From Providencia vermicola (GTDB taxonomy: Bacteria; Pseudomonadota; Gammaproteobacteria; Enterobacterales; Enterobacteriaceae), in NCBI RefSeq assembly GCF_020381325.1, contig NZ_JAGSPI010000010.1, positions 62,001 to 126,000 of the forward strand: a stretch of DNA of 64,000 bases, written 5' to 3'. The position numbers and the translations under genes were made by a program. Numbering within the stretch: position 1 is the first letter of the stretch; every line of letters starts with the position of its first letter. A model generated the notes under the pieces. The model had not been told where the DNA came from and did no database searches. It was given only the letters and a program-made list of their open reading frames with translations. Of this stretch, positions 7,787-15,841 are shown in pieces.

Positions 7787-8776
7787 ATGAAAAAAGAAAA
7801 TATACTCATTATTGGTGGCGGTAATGTTGGTCATTCACTAGCATATTGTTTATCTGATAAAGCTAATATAAGCCTGCTTGTTCGCGATAAAAAGGAATGG
7901 CATACAACGTTAAAATTCAATTTAAACGAATCTCATTCATTTAATATCTTGACTTGGGATGAAAAAATAGAAATAAATCCAAGTATAATCTTCTTAACAT
8001 TACCATTATTATATAGAGAAGATGCATTAAATAAGTTACTAAAATTACGAATTCAAAGTAGTACTATAATAGCTATTCCTGGCTATGGTGATTTTGAAGG
8101 GTTAATCTCCAGTATTAGTGGTTATGAGAAATTTAACTACGGCTCACTTCAGAGAGTCCCATATATTTGTAGAATCAAAAGATATGGAAAAGAAATTGAA
8201 ATAACTGGTTATAAAGAGAGTTTATATTTGTATATTAAAGATAAAAATAATGGACTATTAGAAAAATTATCTTATCTTTTTGGTACACCTACATACTATT
8301 TAGAGTCCCATTTACAAAATACTCTATCAAACTCTAACCCTCTTCTTCACACATCAAGACTATACTCAATCTTTGAACATGGATTAGAAAAGAAAGAAAA
8401 GATATTATTTTATGAAGAATGGGATGACCAATCGTCACACCTATTAATCAACATGGATAAAGAACTCAAGGAAATTTATAAAGCTAATAATATAGATAAT
8501 TTACATACAGATATTTTAAGCCATTATGGTGTAAGCACAGCAATAGAGTTAACAAATAAAATCAAAAGTATTAATGCATTTAAGAAAATAGAAACACCAA
8601 TGATTGAAAAAAATAAAAATCTCTATATTGCTGACCTACAATCAAGATATTTTACTGAAGATTTTGGAATTGGACTAAAGTGCATAGATAATATTGCTAT
8701 TGAATCTGGTCTAAAATTAAAATTTATACCTACTGTTTTAGGTTGGTATAATTCAATTATGAAAAAAGAGGCATAA
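7787..8776 (+). CDS. Opine (octopine/nopaline-type) dehydrogenase family protein
   Basis: A 329-residue NAD(P)-dependent enzyme with an N-terminal Rossmann motif IIGGGNVGHSLA (residues 8-19). Its C-terminal half carries the octopine-dehydrogenase-domain hallmarks SNPLLHTSRLYSIF near residue 180 and YFTEDFGIGLKCIDNIA near 290. The family reductively joins the amino group of an amino acid or amine to a 2-keto acid such as pyruvate, giving N-(1-carboxyethyl) compounds. An upstream in-frame TTG (7661) would read through JUMPStart, so the ATG at 7787 is the start. It is the first gene of the RfaH-type operon, 2 bases before the cytidylyltransferase fusion. Its amine substrate is not evident. Phosphoethanolamine, ethanolamine, lysine or alanine would each fit known Proteeae O-antigen substituents. 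The composition is AT-rich. Confidence 0.75.
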   Translation: MKKENILIIGGGNVGHSLAYCLSDKANISLLVRDKKEWHTTLKFNLNESHSFNILTWDEKIEINPSIIFLTLPLLYREDALNKLLKLRIQSSTIIAIPGYGDFEGLISSISGYEKFNYGSLQRVPYICRIKRYGKEIEITGYKESLYLYIKDKNNGLLEKLSYLFGTPTYYLESHLQNTLSNSNPLLHTSRLYSIFEHGLEKKEKILFYEEWDDQSSHLLINMDKELKEIYKANNIDNLHTDILSHYGVSTAIELTNKIKSINAFKKIETPMIEKNKNLYIADLQSRYFTEDFGIGLKCIDNIAIESGLKLKFIPTVLGWYNSIMKKEA

Positions 8777-8778
8777 TT

Positions 8779-10587
8779 ATGCAAGTTGTCATACCTGCTG
8801 CAGGAATGGGAAATAGACTCGGAAAATACACCAGTGATAAAACAAAATGTATGGTCGAGGTCCATGGTATTACACTAATTGAACGTTGTTTATCAACTCT
8901 TTCTAAATATGATGTTTCAAGAATTATACTAATAGTTGGATATCACAAGGACAAATTAAAAAAACTTTTAGGTGATAATTATAACGGCATAGAGATAGTA
9001 TACATCGATAATGATATATATGATAAGACAAATAATATATACTCAATATATCTAGCTAAAGATGAATTAATAAAAGATGATACCATTCTATTAGAAAGCG
9101 ACCTAATTTTTGAAGAAAAAATCATAGAAAACCTAGTGTCAAATCAATTTCCAAATATAGCAGTAGTTGATAAATACCAACCATGGATGGATGGTACAGT
9201 AGTTGAAATTAATAATCATTTTGATATTGTCAACTTTGTTCCGAAAAAAGACTTTGAATTTAGTAAAAGTGATTCATATTATAAAACAGTCAATATTTAT
9301 AAATTCTCTAAAAATTTTCTGAAGAATACATACGTTCCTTTTTTAGAGGCATATTCAAAAGCATTAGGTCAAAACGAGTACTATGAACAGGTATTACGTG
9401 TTATTACTCTACTAGAAACCCAAGAGCTTAAAGCGTTACCATTACAAGGTGAAAAATGGTATGAAATAGATGATGCTCAAGACCTTGATAATGCAAATGT
9501 TATTTTTGCCTCAAAAGACGAAAAATTAAACCTTCTAACTCGCCGTTATGGTGGTTATTGGCGTTATAGTGATATTATTGATTTTTGCTATCTAGTAAAT
9601 CCTTATTTCCCTAACAAAACATTTATGGGGGAGATGAAAAATTCATTTGATACGTTAGTAAGAGAGTACCCATCAGGAGCTAACGTACAATCACTTCTCG
9701 CTGCTAAAATGTTTAAATGCCACCCTGAGCAGATCGCTGTAGGTAATGGAGCAGCAGAACTAATTGATATATTAGCCCAATATAAAAATGAGAAACTAGG
9801 TTTGTTTATTCCAACGTTTGAGGAATATTCATCAAGATTTAAATCTGTAACACTTAAAAAGCTTAATAAACAAAATTTCTCCTATGATAAAAACGACATT
9901 ATTAATTTAGCTCAAGAAAATGATGGGGTTATCCTTATTAATCCTGATAACCCATCTGGAAATTTTATTCCATATCAAGATTTGTTAGAGCTAATTGATT
10001 GGTTTAAAGTAAATAAAAAAACATTTATTGTAGATGAAAGCTTTGTGGATTTCGCTGAGAATGGCTTAGACTCGACACTGATGAAAGAAGAAATTCTTAA
10101 TCTATACTCGGGATTAATTGTCATAAAAAGTATCAGTAAAAGTTATGGAGTTCCTGGAATTCGTTTAGGTGTTATAGCAAGCTCAAACATTGAATTAATT
10201 TCATTAATTAAAAAAGCAATTCCAGTATGGAATATAAATTCTTTAGGTGAGTTTTTCTTTCAAATTATTGGGAAATATGAAAAGACATATGCCAGCGCTT
10301 GTAGTCAGATAATTACTGAAAGAAACTCACTGTTTAATGCATTATCAAAAAATAAATTACTATCTCCTATTAAATCTCAAGCCAACTATATTCTATGTAA
10401 CGTTAATCTGATTCAATCTAAAGAACTTATTGAAATACTTTGTAATGAATACAATATCTTAGCAAAAGATTGTTCAGAGAAAAAAGGGTTCGATGGCCAG
10501 TCATATGTAAGGCTTGCGGTTAGAGATAGCATTGATAATCAATATTTGATCGATAGTTTACTTGAAATAGAGTCTAAGGTTGCATAA
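8779..10587 (+). CDS. Fusion: LicC-like cytidylyltransferase plus CobD/HisC-like PLP enzyme
   Basis: A 602-residue two-domain protein. Residues 1 to about 235 form a LicC/PntC-type nucleotidyltransferase: PAAGMGNRLGKYTSDKTK at 6-23 and TNNIYSIYLA, the segment typical of phosphocholine- and aminoethylphosphonate-cytidylyltransferases. Residues about 250-602 form a fold-type I PLP domain closest in motif to CobD/HisC: NPDNPSGNF, VDESFVDF (D419), SISKSYGVPGIRLG with the Schiff-base Lys454, and YVRLAVRD near the end. CobD decarboxylates phosphothreonine, while HisC-like relatives transaminate phosphorylated substrates. I infer that the PLP half makes a phospho-amine (phosphoethanolamine or serinol phosphate) and the front half converts it to a CDP derivative. 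The same architecture is known for aminoethylphosphonate activation, but no pepM or phosphonopyruvate decarboxylase gene is present. Confidence 0.75.
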   Translation: MQVVIPAAGMGNRLGKYTSDKTKCMVEVHGITLIERCLSTLSKYDVSRIILIVGYHKDKLKKLLGDNYNGIEIVYIDNDIYDKTNNIYSIYLAKDELIKDDTILLESDLIFEEKIIENLVSNQFPNIAVVDKYQPWMDGTVVEINNHFDIVNFVPKKDFEFSKSDSYYKTVNIYKFSKNFLKNTYVPFLEAYSKALGQNEYYEQVLRVITLLETQELKALPLQGEKWYEIDDAQDLDNANVIFASKDEKLNLLTRRYGGYWRYSDIIDFCYLVNPYFPNKTFMGEMKNSFDTLVREYPSGANVQSLLAAKMFKCHPEQIAVGNGAAELIDILAQYKNEKLGLFIPTFEEYSSRFKSVTLKKLNKQNFSYDKNDIINLAQENDGVILINPDNPSGNFIPYQDLLELIDWFKVNKKTFIVDESFVDFAENGLDSTLMKEEILNLYSGLIVIKSISKSYGVPGIRLGVIASSNIELISLIKKAIPVWNINSLGEFFFQIIGKYEKTYASACSQIITERNSLFNALSKNKLLSPIKSQANYILCNVNLIQSKELIEILCNEYNILAKDCSEKKGFDGQSYVRLAVRDSIDNQYLIDSLLEIESKVA

Positions 10588-10977
10588 GTGTACCGTCTAG
10601 AATTAGTTAACATTGAAAAAATTCAGATTACTGAAGAGCATATACCAGATCGTGTTGAATGGCTTGTAGAAAAAATAAAAACTGAGGCACTCTGGAGAGT
10701 GCCTTTACTTCTAGAAGAAAATTCATACGCTATTATGGATGGACACCATCGATTTGAAGTTGCAAAACTTTTGGGCTTAAAACGAATACCTTCTGTTATC
10801 CTAAGCTATGATTCTCCCTTAGTTAAGGTTGTATCTTGGCGTGATGATTTTGAAATTAACAAGAAAATAGTACAAGATTATATAAAACAGAAAAAAGTCT
10901 TTCCTCATAAAACCACCAAACACATCATTGAACCTTATCCTGATGAAATATCAATTCCTATATCATTTCTATACTAA
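10588..10977 (+). CDS. ParB/SerK/SbnI-like protein, putative free L-serine kinase
   Basis: A 129-residue single-domain protein of the ParB/sulfiredoxin fold with the nucleotide-binding motif DGHHRFEVAKLLGLKRIPSV (DGHHR at residues 51-55). Glu33 stands where SerK/SbnI carry a catalytic glutamate. SbnI of Staphylococcus and archaeal SerK are stand-alone ParB-like proteins that phosphorylate free L-serine. There is no helix-turn-helix and no CTPase-type partition context, so chromosome partitioning is unlikely. The GTG start directly follows the TAA of the fusion gene, so the two are coupled. The placement next to a CobD-like decarboxylase candidate supports a role making O-phosphoserine. This is inference from fold and context, since the family also contains other activities. 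Confidence 0.6.
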   Translation: MYRLELVNIEKIQITEEHIPDRVEWLVEKIKTEALWRVPLLLEENSYAIMDGHHRFEVAKLLGLKRIPSVILSYDSPLVKVVSWRDDFEINKKIVQDYIKQKKVFPHKTTKHIIEPYPDEISIPISFLY

Positions 10978-11001
10978 AACTCGATCCTTAAAGGTAGACA
11001 A

Positions 11002-11640
11002 GTGATTATCCAATATTTAAAAAAAATAAAAAGAAGCTTGTATTTTTACAAAAGAGCAAGAGTATTAAATAAACAAAAAAAACAGATGTTAGATAAAATT
11101 CATTTTTTTTTCAATGAAAAAAAACTAACTTACTGGCTAGAATATGGAACATTATTAGGGGCTGTAAGAAATAATAAGATTATTCCATACGATTATGATG
11201 TCGACTTAAGCCTCCTTCAATCTGAGTGGGATATTGAAATACGAAATGAATTAAGAAAATTAGGCTTCCAATTTATTAGAGAAATAGCTGTCAATAAAGT
11301 TATTTACGAAGAGTCATATAATTATAATGGAATAACAATTGATTTATTTTATTGCTCTATAGAGGATAACATAGTAAACACACCTGTATTTCGACCTTTT
11401 AAAAATATGACTTGGGATGAGTCTTTAGTACAAAAAGGGGGATTTGAACTTTATTTATTTAAAAACCCATATAATGGTGTACACGAAATACTATTTGAAA
11501 ACAAACAGTGGTATATACCTAAAAATGCTAACCTACACCTTATAAGTTATTACGGTAATAATTATATGATTCCAGAAAAAAACTGGAAGGGTGAGAATGC
11601 TGCTATTGCAATGGGCTTCGTTGGTAAAGTTAATTATTAA
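11002..11640 (+). CDS. LicD-family phosphotransferase
   Basis: A 212-residue LicD/fukutin-type protein. The signature YGTLLGAVRNNKIIPYDYDV falls at residues 48-67 (consensus GTLLGxxRxxxxIPxDxDxD), followed by ITIDLFYC near 113. LicD proteins move phosphocholine or a related phospho-group from a CDP donor to a sugar, forming a phosphodiester. It starts with GTG, preceded by an AAAGG ribosome-binding site 24 bases after the upstream gene. It is about 50 residues shorter than typical LicD, the C-terminal half is divergent, and it has a basic N-terminal helix (KKIKRSLYFYKRARVLNKQKK). It is the natural transferase for the CDP-activated product predicted for the preceding genes. Confidence 0.78.
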   Translation: MIIQYLKKIKRSLYFYKRARVLNKQKKQMLDKIHFFFNEKKLTYWLEYGTLLGAVRNNKIIPYDYDVDLSLLQSEWDIEIRNELRKLGFQFIREIAVNKVIYEESYNYNGITIDLFYCSIEDNIVNTPVFRPFKNMTWDESLVQKGGFELYLFKNPYNGVHEILFENKQWYIPKNANLHLISYYGNNYMIPEKNWKGENAAIAMGFVGKVNY

Positions 11641-11667
11641 TTATAATAATAGATATTGAAAATTATA

Positions 11668-12897
11668 ATGTTCAATAAAAAAATCGTTAGTAGTTTTTCT
11701 TATTTATCTTTAATCCAAATAATTACCTTATTAGTTCCATTCATATACTATCCATATTTAATTAGAAAATACAATATTACTGATTATGGATTAGTCATCT
11801 TTATTCAAAGTATTATTATGCTTTTAGCTATTATAGTTGATTTTGGATTTAATATTTCAGGGACTCGTAGCGCATCAGAGAATCGAGATAAAAAAACAAG
11901 ATTAAATATCATATATAGTAGTATTACGTATATAAAAATCATTTTATTCTTTATTTGCTTAATTATCTATCAGATATTTATCTTACTTAATGATAAACTA
12001 AGTGAACATTATTTATTATCCAATTTCTTATTTTTAATTGTTTTAGGAGAAGCACTATTTTCCCAGTGGTTATATTTAGGGTTAGAAAAAATAAAATTTG
12101 CTGCAATTATAAATTTATTTTCTAGGATTATGCTTCTTATCATAATTTTAATTGGAACAAATACAAATCTCGGATTTTTTTCATTTCCTTTAGCTTTAGT
12201 TCTATCATCTCTATTTAATGGTTTTATTTCTATTTATTTTGTAAGAACTAAACTTAAAGTTAAATTTGTCAAAGTATCATTCAATAGAATGAAACGAGAT
12301 CTTGTAGATTCATATTCTTTTTTACTTTCGAGATCCGTGGGTGTTATTATATTAAAATTAAACACTTATCTCATTGGTAATTATATAGGATTAGCACAAG
12401 TTGCCTATTATGATTTAGCAGAAAAACTTATTAACTTAGCATTGATGCCTTTGAATATTTTAAATCAAATTCTATACCCGCATATAGCAAGGACTAAAAA
12501 TTTTCATTTAACATTTAAAGTTATTTTTATCCTCCTCGCTATATATATAGCTATATATCCAATGGTTTTTTTGTTAGGTGAAGACATTATAATTTTATTC
12601 GCTGGTAGTGATATGCGTGAGACATTCCCATATTTACTGATTCTTTATATCATTCCCATTGCCAATATAGTTACCTATTTTTCTGGAAACTGTGCTTTAA
12701 TTTTAATTAATAAAAAGAGAGCATTTAATAATAGTATTTATTTCTCAGCCTTATTCTATTTATTAGCAATACTGTCTTTATTACTTATGGAAAACTTTAA
12801 CATTATAACACTTTGCTGGGCTCTAGTGTTAAATTCAGTGGTTACCTGCTTATATAGAGCAATTTCATGTTTTAAAAATAGAGAACTATTTATTTAA
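11668..12897 (+). CDS. wzx: O-antigen flippase
   Basis: A 409-residue polytopic inner-membrane protein with about 12 predicted hydrophobic helices. Its N-terminus is typical of Wzx/RfbX: FSYLSLIQIITLLVPFIYYP followed by LIRKYNITDYGLVIFIQS, then FGFNISGTRSASENRDKK. Wzx flips the undecaprenyl-linked repeat unit to the periplasm. A TTG at 11656 is in frame, but the ATG at 11668 gives the usual N-terminus; neither has a good ribosome-binding site. Codon use is very AT-rich, as is usual for wzx/wzy. Membership of the Wzx/Wzy pathway is confirmed by the polymerase two genes downstream. Confidence 0.88.
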   Translation: MFNKKIVSSFSYLSLIQIITLLVPFIYYPYLIRKYNITDYGLVIFIQSIIMLLAIIVDFGFNISGTRSASENRDKKTRLNIIYSSITYIKIILFFICLIIYQIFILLNDKLSEHYLLSNFLFLIVLGEALFSQWLYLGLEKIKFAAIINLFSRIMLLIIILIGTNTNLGFFSFPLALVLSSLFNGFISIYFVRTKLKVKFVKVSFNRMKRDLVDSYSFLLSRSVGVIILKLNTYLIGNYIGLAQVAYYDLAEKLINLALMPLNILNQILYPHIARTKNFHLTFKVIFILLAIYIAIYPMVFLLGEDIIILFAGSDMRETFPYLLILYIIPIANIVTYFSGNCALILINKKRAFNNSIYFSALFYLLAILSLLLMENFNIITLCWALVLNSVVTCLYRAISCFKNRELFI

Positions 12898-12925
12898 ATA
12901 ATCAATTTAGAATGGCTGTAAAATT

Positions 12926-13759
12926 ATGAATGAAAGTGAACTAGTTTCAGTTATATTACCTGTATATAATGCTGAAGAATTTCTTTATGAAGCTATTGAC
13001 TCCATCGTCAATCAGACTCATAAAAACTTACAAATAATAATAATTAACGATGGTTCGAGTGATAACTCATTAAATATCATAAATAGTTTTGTTGATGATA
13101 GAATAACTGTAATTAGTCGTGAAAACAAAGGATTAATATATACTTTAAATGAAGGTCTTAAGATAGCTAATGGAAATTATATTGCTCGAATGGATGCGGA
13201 TGATATATCTGCAAAAAACCGGATTGAGAAACAATTATCTTTTTTAAAAAAACATAAAAAGACTGGTGTAGTTGGATCTTATGTAAAAATAATAAACAAA
13301 GAAGGTACAAGGATCGCATTAAGGAAGCCTGCTAGATTTAATTTCATACTAAAAGCCACATGCTTTTTGGGAGCTCCATTTATACATCCTGCTGTCATGT
13401 TCGATAGAATTGTAGTTGGTGAAAATTTGTATTACTCTAATGAATATAAACATGCTGAAGACTATGAGCTATGGACTCGACTAGCTGCTATTAACAATAT
13501 AAAATTCTCTACAATACCCGAATATCTATTATCGTATAGAATATTGGAAACATCTATTAGCAGACAAAATAGTTTAGCTCAAAATACCACAAGGGTTAAA
13601 GCTCAAATACAAAACCTAATGGGTCATAAACATAAAAACACCGAAATAAAAGATACCAATAGTTTATATAGCATACTATTTTTACAAAGAAATAAAAAAT
13701 ACATTCCATTACAACTAATGTTCAAACTAAAATTACTTATAAGAAAAAAAACAAAATGA
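12926..13759 (+). CDS. Glycosyltransferase family 2
   Basis: A 277-residue GT-A fold transferase with the GT2 N-terminus VSVILPVYNAEEFLYEAIDS (residues 7-26), IIINDGSSDNS near 37, and the metal/nucleotide-binding ARMDADD near 88 (DxD type). HAEDYELWTRLA near 178 is the usual catalytic-base region. It would add one sugar to the O-unit on the cytoplasmic face of the membrane. It overlaps wzy by 4 bases. Donor and linkage are not predictable from sequence alone. Confidence 0.82.
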   Translation: MNESELVSVILPVYNAEEFLYEAIDSIVNQTHKNLQIIIINDGSSDNSLNIINSFVDDRITVISRENKGLIYTLNEGLKIANGNYIARMDADDISAKNRIEKQLSFLKKHKKTGVVGSYVKIINKEGTRIALRKPARFNFILKATCFLGAPFIHPAVMFDRIVVGENLYYSNEYKHAEDYELWTRLAAINNIKFSTIPEYLLSYRILETSISRQNSLAQNTTRVKAQIQNLMGHKHKNTEIKDTNSLYSILFLQRNKKYIPLQLMFKLKLLIRKKTK

Positions 13760-15018
13760 TAAAATCCGTAACATATAACATATTATTATTTTTATTTATA
13801 TTTAATATTCCTATCTATTCCTTTATCGGATCAGGGTATGTATCAGCAGCTATTTCATTATTAATTTTAGTAATCGTCCCTGGCTATTTTAAAAACTTGA
13901 TTAAGCTAATGAAAGATAAAGTAGTATTCATGATATTAATCATATATTTGATATTTTTGCTATCTACAATATCCAGCACTACATTCCATAATATTTATGA
14001 TTTTACAATTCAAAAAACCATAATTAATGGGGTGTTATCTTTCATATCATCAGTTATCTTTTCCGCTTTATTTTATTCTTACTTTAAAAATAAAACAATA
14101 GAAAGAAGTTTCTACTTTGTTTTATTAATTCAATCTTTCATAATAATATTGATGTTAGTTTCCCCAGAAATTAGAAATATGATTCAAAGTGCAATACGAT
14201 CTGATGAAGATATCGAAAAAATGGCTATATATGGTGGAGTCAGAGGATTGGGTTTATCTGACTCAGTTGCCTTTGGCTTAGCTGCTACGATGGGCTTACT
14301 TGGCTACATATTCGTTTTCTACTTAAAATCTCTTAAAGCTTTGAGCATTTATAAAATAATAATATTTCTCATGTGCTTTATCGCTGCCCTTTCTGCTGGT
14401 AGAACTTCTTTCTTAGGTTTTGTTCTAGGTATTAGCATACTAATTTTTCAATCCATCACACCAAAAACAATACTTATTTATCTTAAATACTCAATTCTAA
14501 GCACCTTAGTTTGTATTATTACATATTTTATTCTAATTAACCTACCATCCATTGGTTCAACTATACAAAGTTACTCTGCCTACGCATTTCAACCAATTAT
14601 TAATTATATCGAGTATGGAAGCTTCTCTGTATCCTCTACTGAAAGACTACAAAGTATGTATTTTCTTCCAGATAATGCTACCACTATATTTTTTGGCGAT
14701 GGGAAATATACAAATAGCGATGGGACATACTATATGCATACTGACTCTGGTTACATGCGATTTATGCTTTACTTCGGAGTACTAGGGAGCTTAATACCTT
14801 ATACAGCTTTTATATTCTTTTTATATTACACGGTCAGTAGAATAAAGGGTAAAAATAAATCTTTTTTTGTGGGGATAATAATTCTATCTTTTATATATCA
14901 TTATAAAGGTGAAATAGTATTCTTCAATGTTAATTATATGAAAATTATTTTCTTACTTTCTCTTACCTATATATTAATTAATAAAATGAATTATTTTGAA
15001 GAGAAGCGGGAAGTTTAA
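13756..15018 (+). CDS. wzy: O-antigen polymerase
   Basis: A 420-residue, very hydrophobic protein with about 11-12 membrane spans and a large central periplasmic loop (about residues 255-335, including SVSSTERLQSMYF and FFGDGKYTNSDG), the standard Wzy layout. Wzy joins O-units into a chain in the periplasm. There is no strong sequence signature, which is normal for the family. The call rests on topology, the loop motif and position in the wzx-containing operon. Wzx and WaaL in the window are accounted for by better matches. Confidence 0.82.
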   Translation: MIKSVTYNILLFLFIFNIPIYSFIGSGYVSAAISLLILVIVPGYFKNLIKLMKDKVVFMILIIYLIFLLSTISSTTFHNIYDFTIQKTIINGVLSFISSVIFSALFYSYFKNKTIERSFYFVLLIQSFIIILMLVSPEIRNMIQSAIRSDEDIEKMAIYGGVRGLGLSDSVAFGLAATMGLLGYIFVFYLKSLKALSIYKIIIFLMCFIAALSAGRTSFLGFVLGISILIFQSITPKTILIYLKYSILSTLVCIITYFILINLPSIGSTIQSYSAYAFQPIINYIEYGSFSVSSTERLQSMYFLPDNATTIFFGDGKYTNSDGTYYMHTDSGYMRFMLYFGVLGSLIPYTAFIFFLYYTVSRIKGKNKSFFVGIIILSFIYHYKGEIVFFNVNYMKIIFLLSLTYILINKMNYFEEKREV

Positions 15019-15019
15019 A

Positions 15020-15838
15020 ATGAAACTAGACATGTTATATTCCACTTATGAGGATAGAATTTACTCCTTGATTGAAAAGCTACCATTACCAAATAGCTCT
15101 GTTAACATAATAATTGTTCATCAAATGAATATAAATAGTAACTATGACTATATAATAAAACAGTTATTAGAAACGAGAAACGATATAAAATATTATAAGT
15201 CACTCACAAAAGGTGTTACCAAAAGTAGAAATATAGCACTAAAGAACGCCACAGGAGACATTGTTTTATTTTGTGATGACGATGTAACTTATAAAAAAGA
15301 TATTCAAGAAATAATAATTGAGCAATATAGAAAAACCCCCGACATAGGATTCATTACTTTCGCTTATAGCAATCAACTCGACATGCAAAATGCCGCAAAA
15401 AAATTTCATTCTTCCAGTTTCAAGCATAACCTAAAAACAATTTTAAGAGTTGGAACAATAGAAGTAACTGTCCGCAGAGAACCAATTATAAAAAATAACG
15501 TATGTTTCCCTGAAGATATGGGGGCAGGTACAACATATTTTTTATGTGACGAACCTGTTTTTTTATCTAAGTTATTAAAAAACAGTATAAATGGGATATA
15601 TAAACCTTTAATTATTGGTTACCACCCTGCGGAATCTAGCGGCCAAACATTTAGTAGAAAAGAGGCTTTCGCCTCAAGATATTTATGTTTCACTCGAATT
15701 TTTGGGTTATTTTTTGGATTCGGCCTTTATTACCTTTATTTAGTAAAAAATCTAAATAAATTTAAAACTATTAATAACTTCAATGATGCACTTTTTATTA
15801 TGTTTAAAATTAAACATAATAAAAAGTATAAGGACTAA
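15020..15838 (+). CDS. GT-A fold glycosyltransferase (family 2-like)
   Basis: A 272-residue protein. The start at 15020 (MKLDMLYSTYEDRIYSL) is chosen over a TTG at 14996, which would overlap wzy by 23 bases; a GGGAAG ribosome-binding sequence precedes 15020. The N-terminal YSTYEDRIYSL and NIIIVHQMN resemble the first strands of GT2/GT-A enzymes, and KGVTKSRNIALKNATGDIVL is the usual substrate-binding segment. FCDDDVTY supplies the acidic metal motif. The C-terminus has an amphipathic or hydrophobic segment (FGLFFGFGLYYLYLV) that may anchor it to the membrane. It is likely the second O-unit sugar transferase in this operon. Confidence 0.75.
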   Translation: MKLDMLYSTYEDRIYSLIEKLPLPNSSVNIIIVHQMNINSNYDYIIKQLLETRNDIKYYKSLTKGVTKSRNIALKNATGDIVLFCDDDVTYKKDIQEIIIEQYRKTPDIGFITFAYSNQLDMQNAAKKFHSSSFKHNLKTILRVGTIEVTVRREPIIKNNVCFPEDMGAGTTYFLCDEPVFLSKLLKNSINGIYKPLIIGYHPAESSGQTFSRKEAFASRYLCFTRIFGLFFGFGLYYLYLVKNLNKFKTINNFNDALFIMFKIKHNKKYKD

Positions 15839-15841
15839 ACT

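Noticed and set aside
8779-10587. Aminoethylphosphonate (PntC-type) activation as the function of the fusion protein
   Set aside because: Not excluded, but there is no PEP mutase or phosphonopyruvate decarboxylase gene in the window and the PLP motifs are CobD/HisC-like.
10588-10977. Chromosome or plasmid partitioning ParB
   Set aside because: No DNA-binding domain, no parA neighbour, and it is inside a glycan operon.
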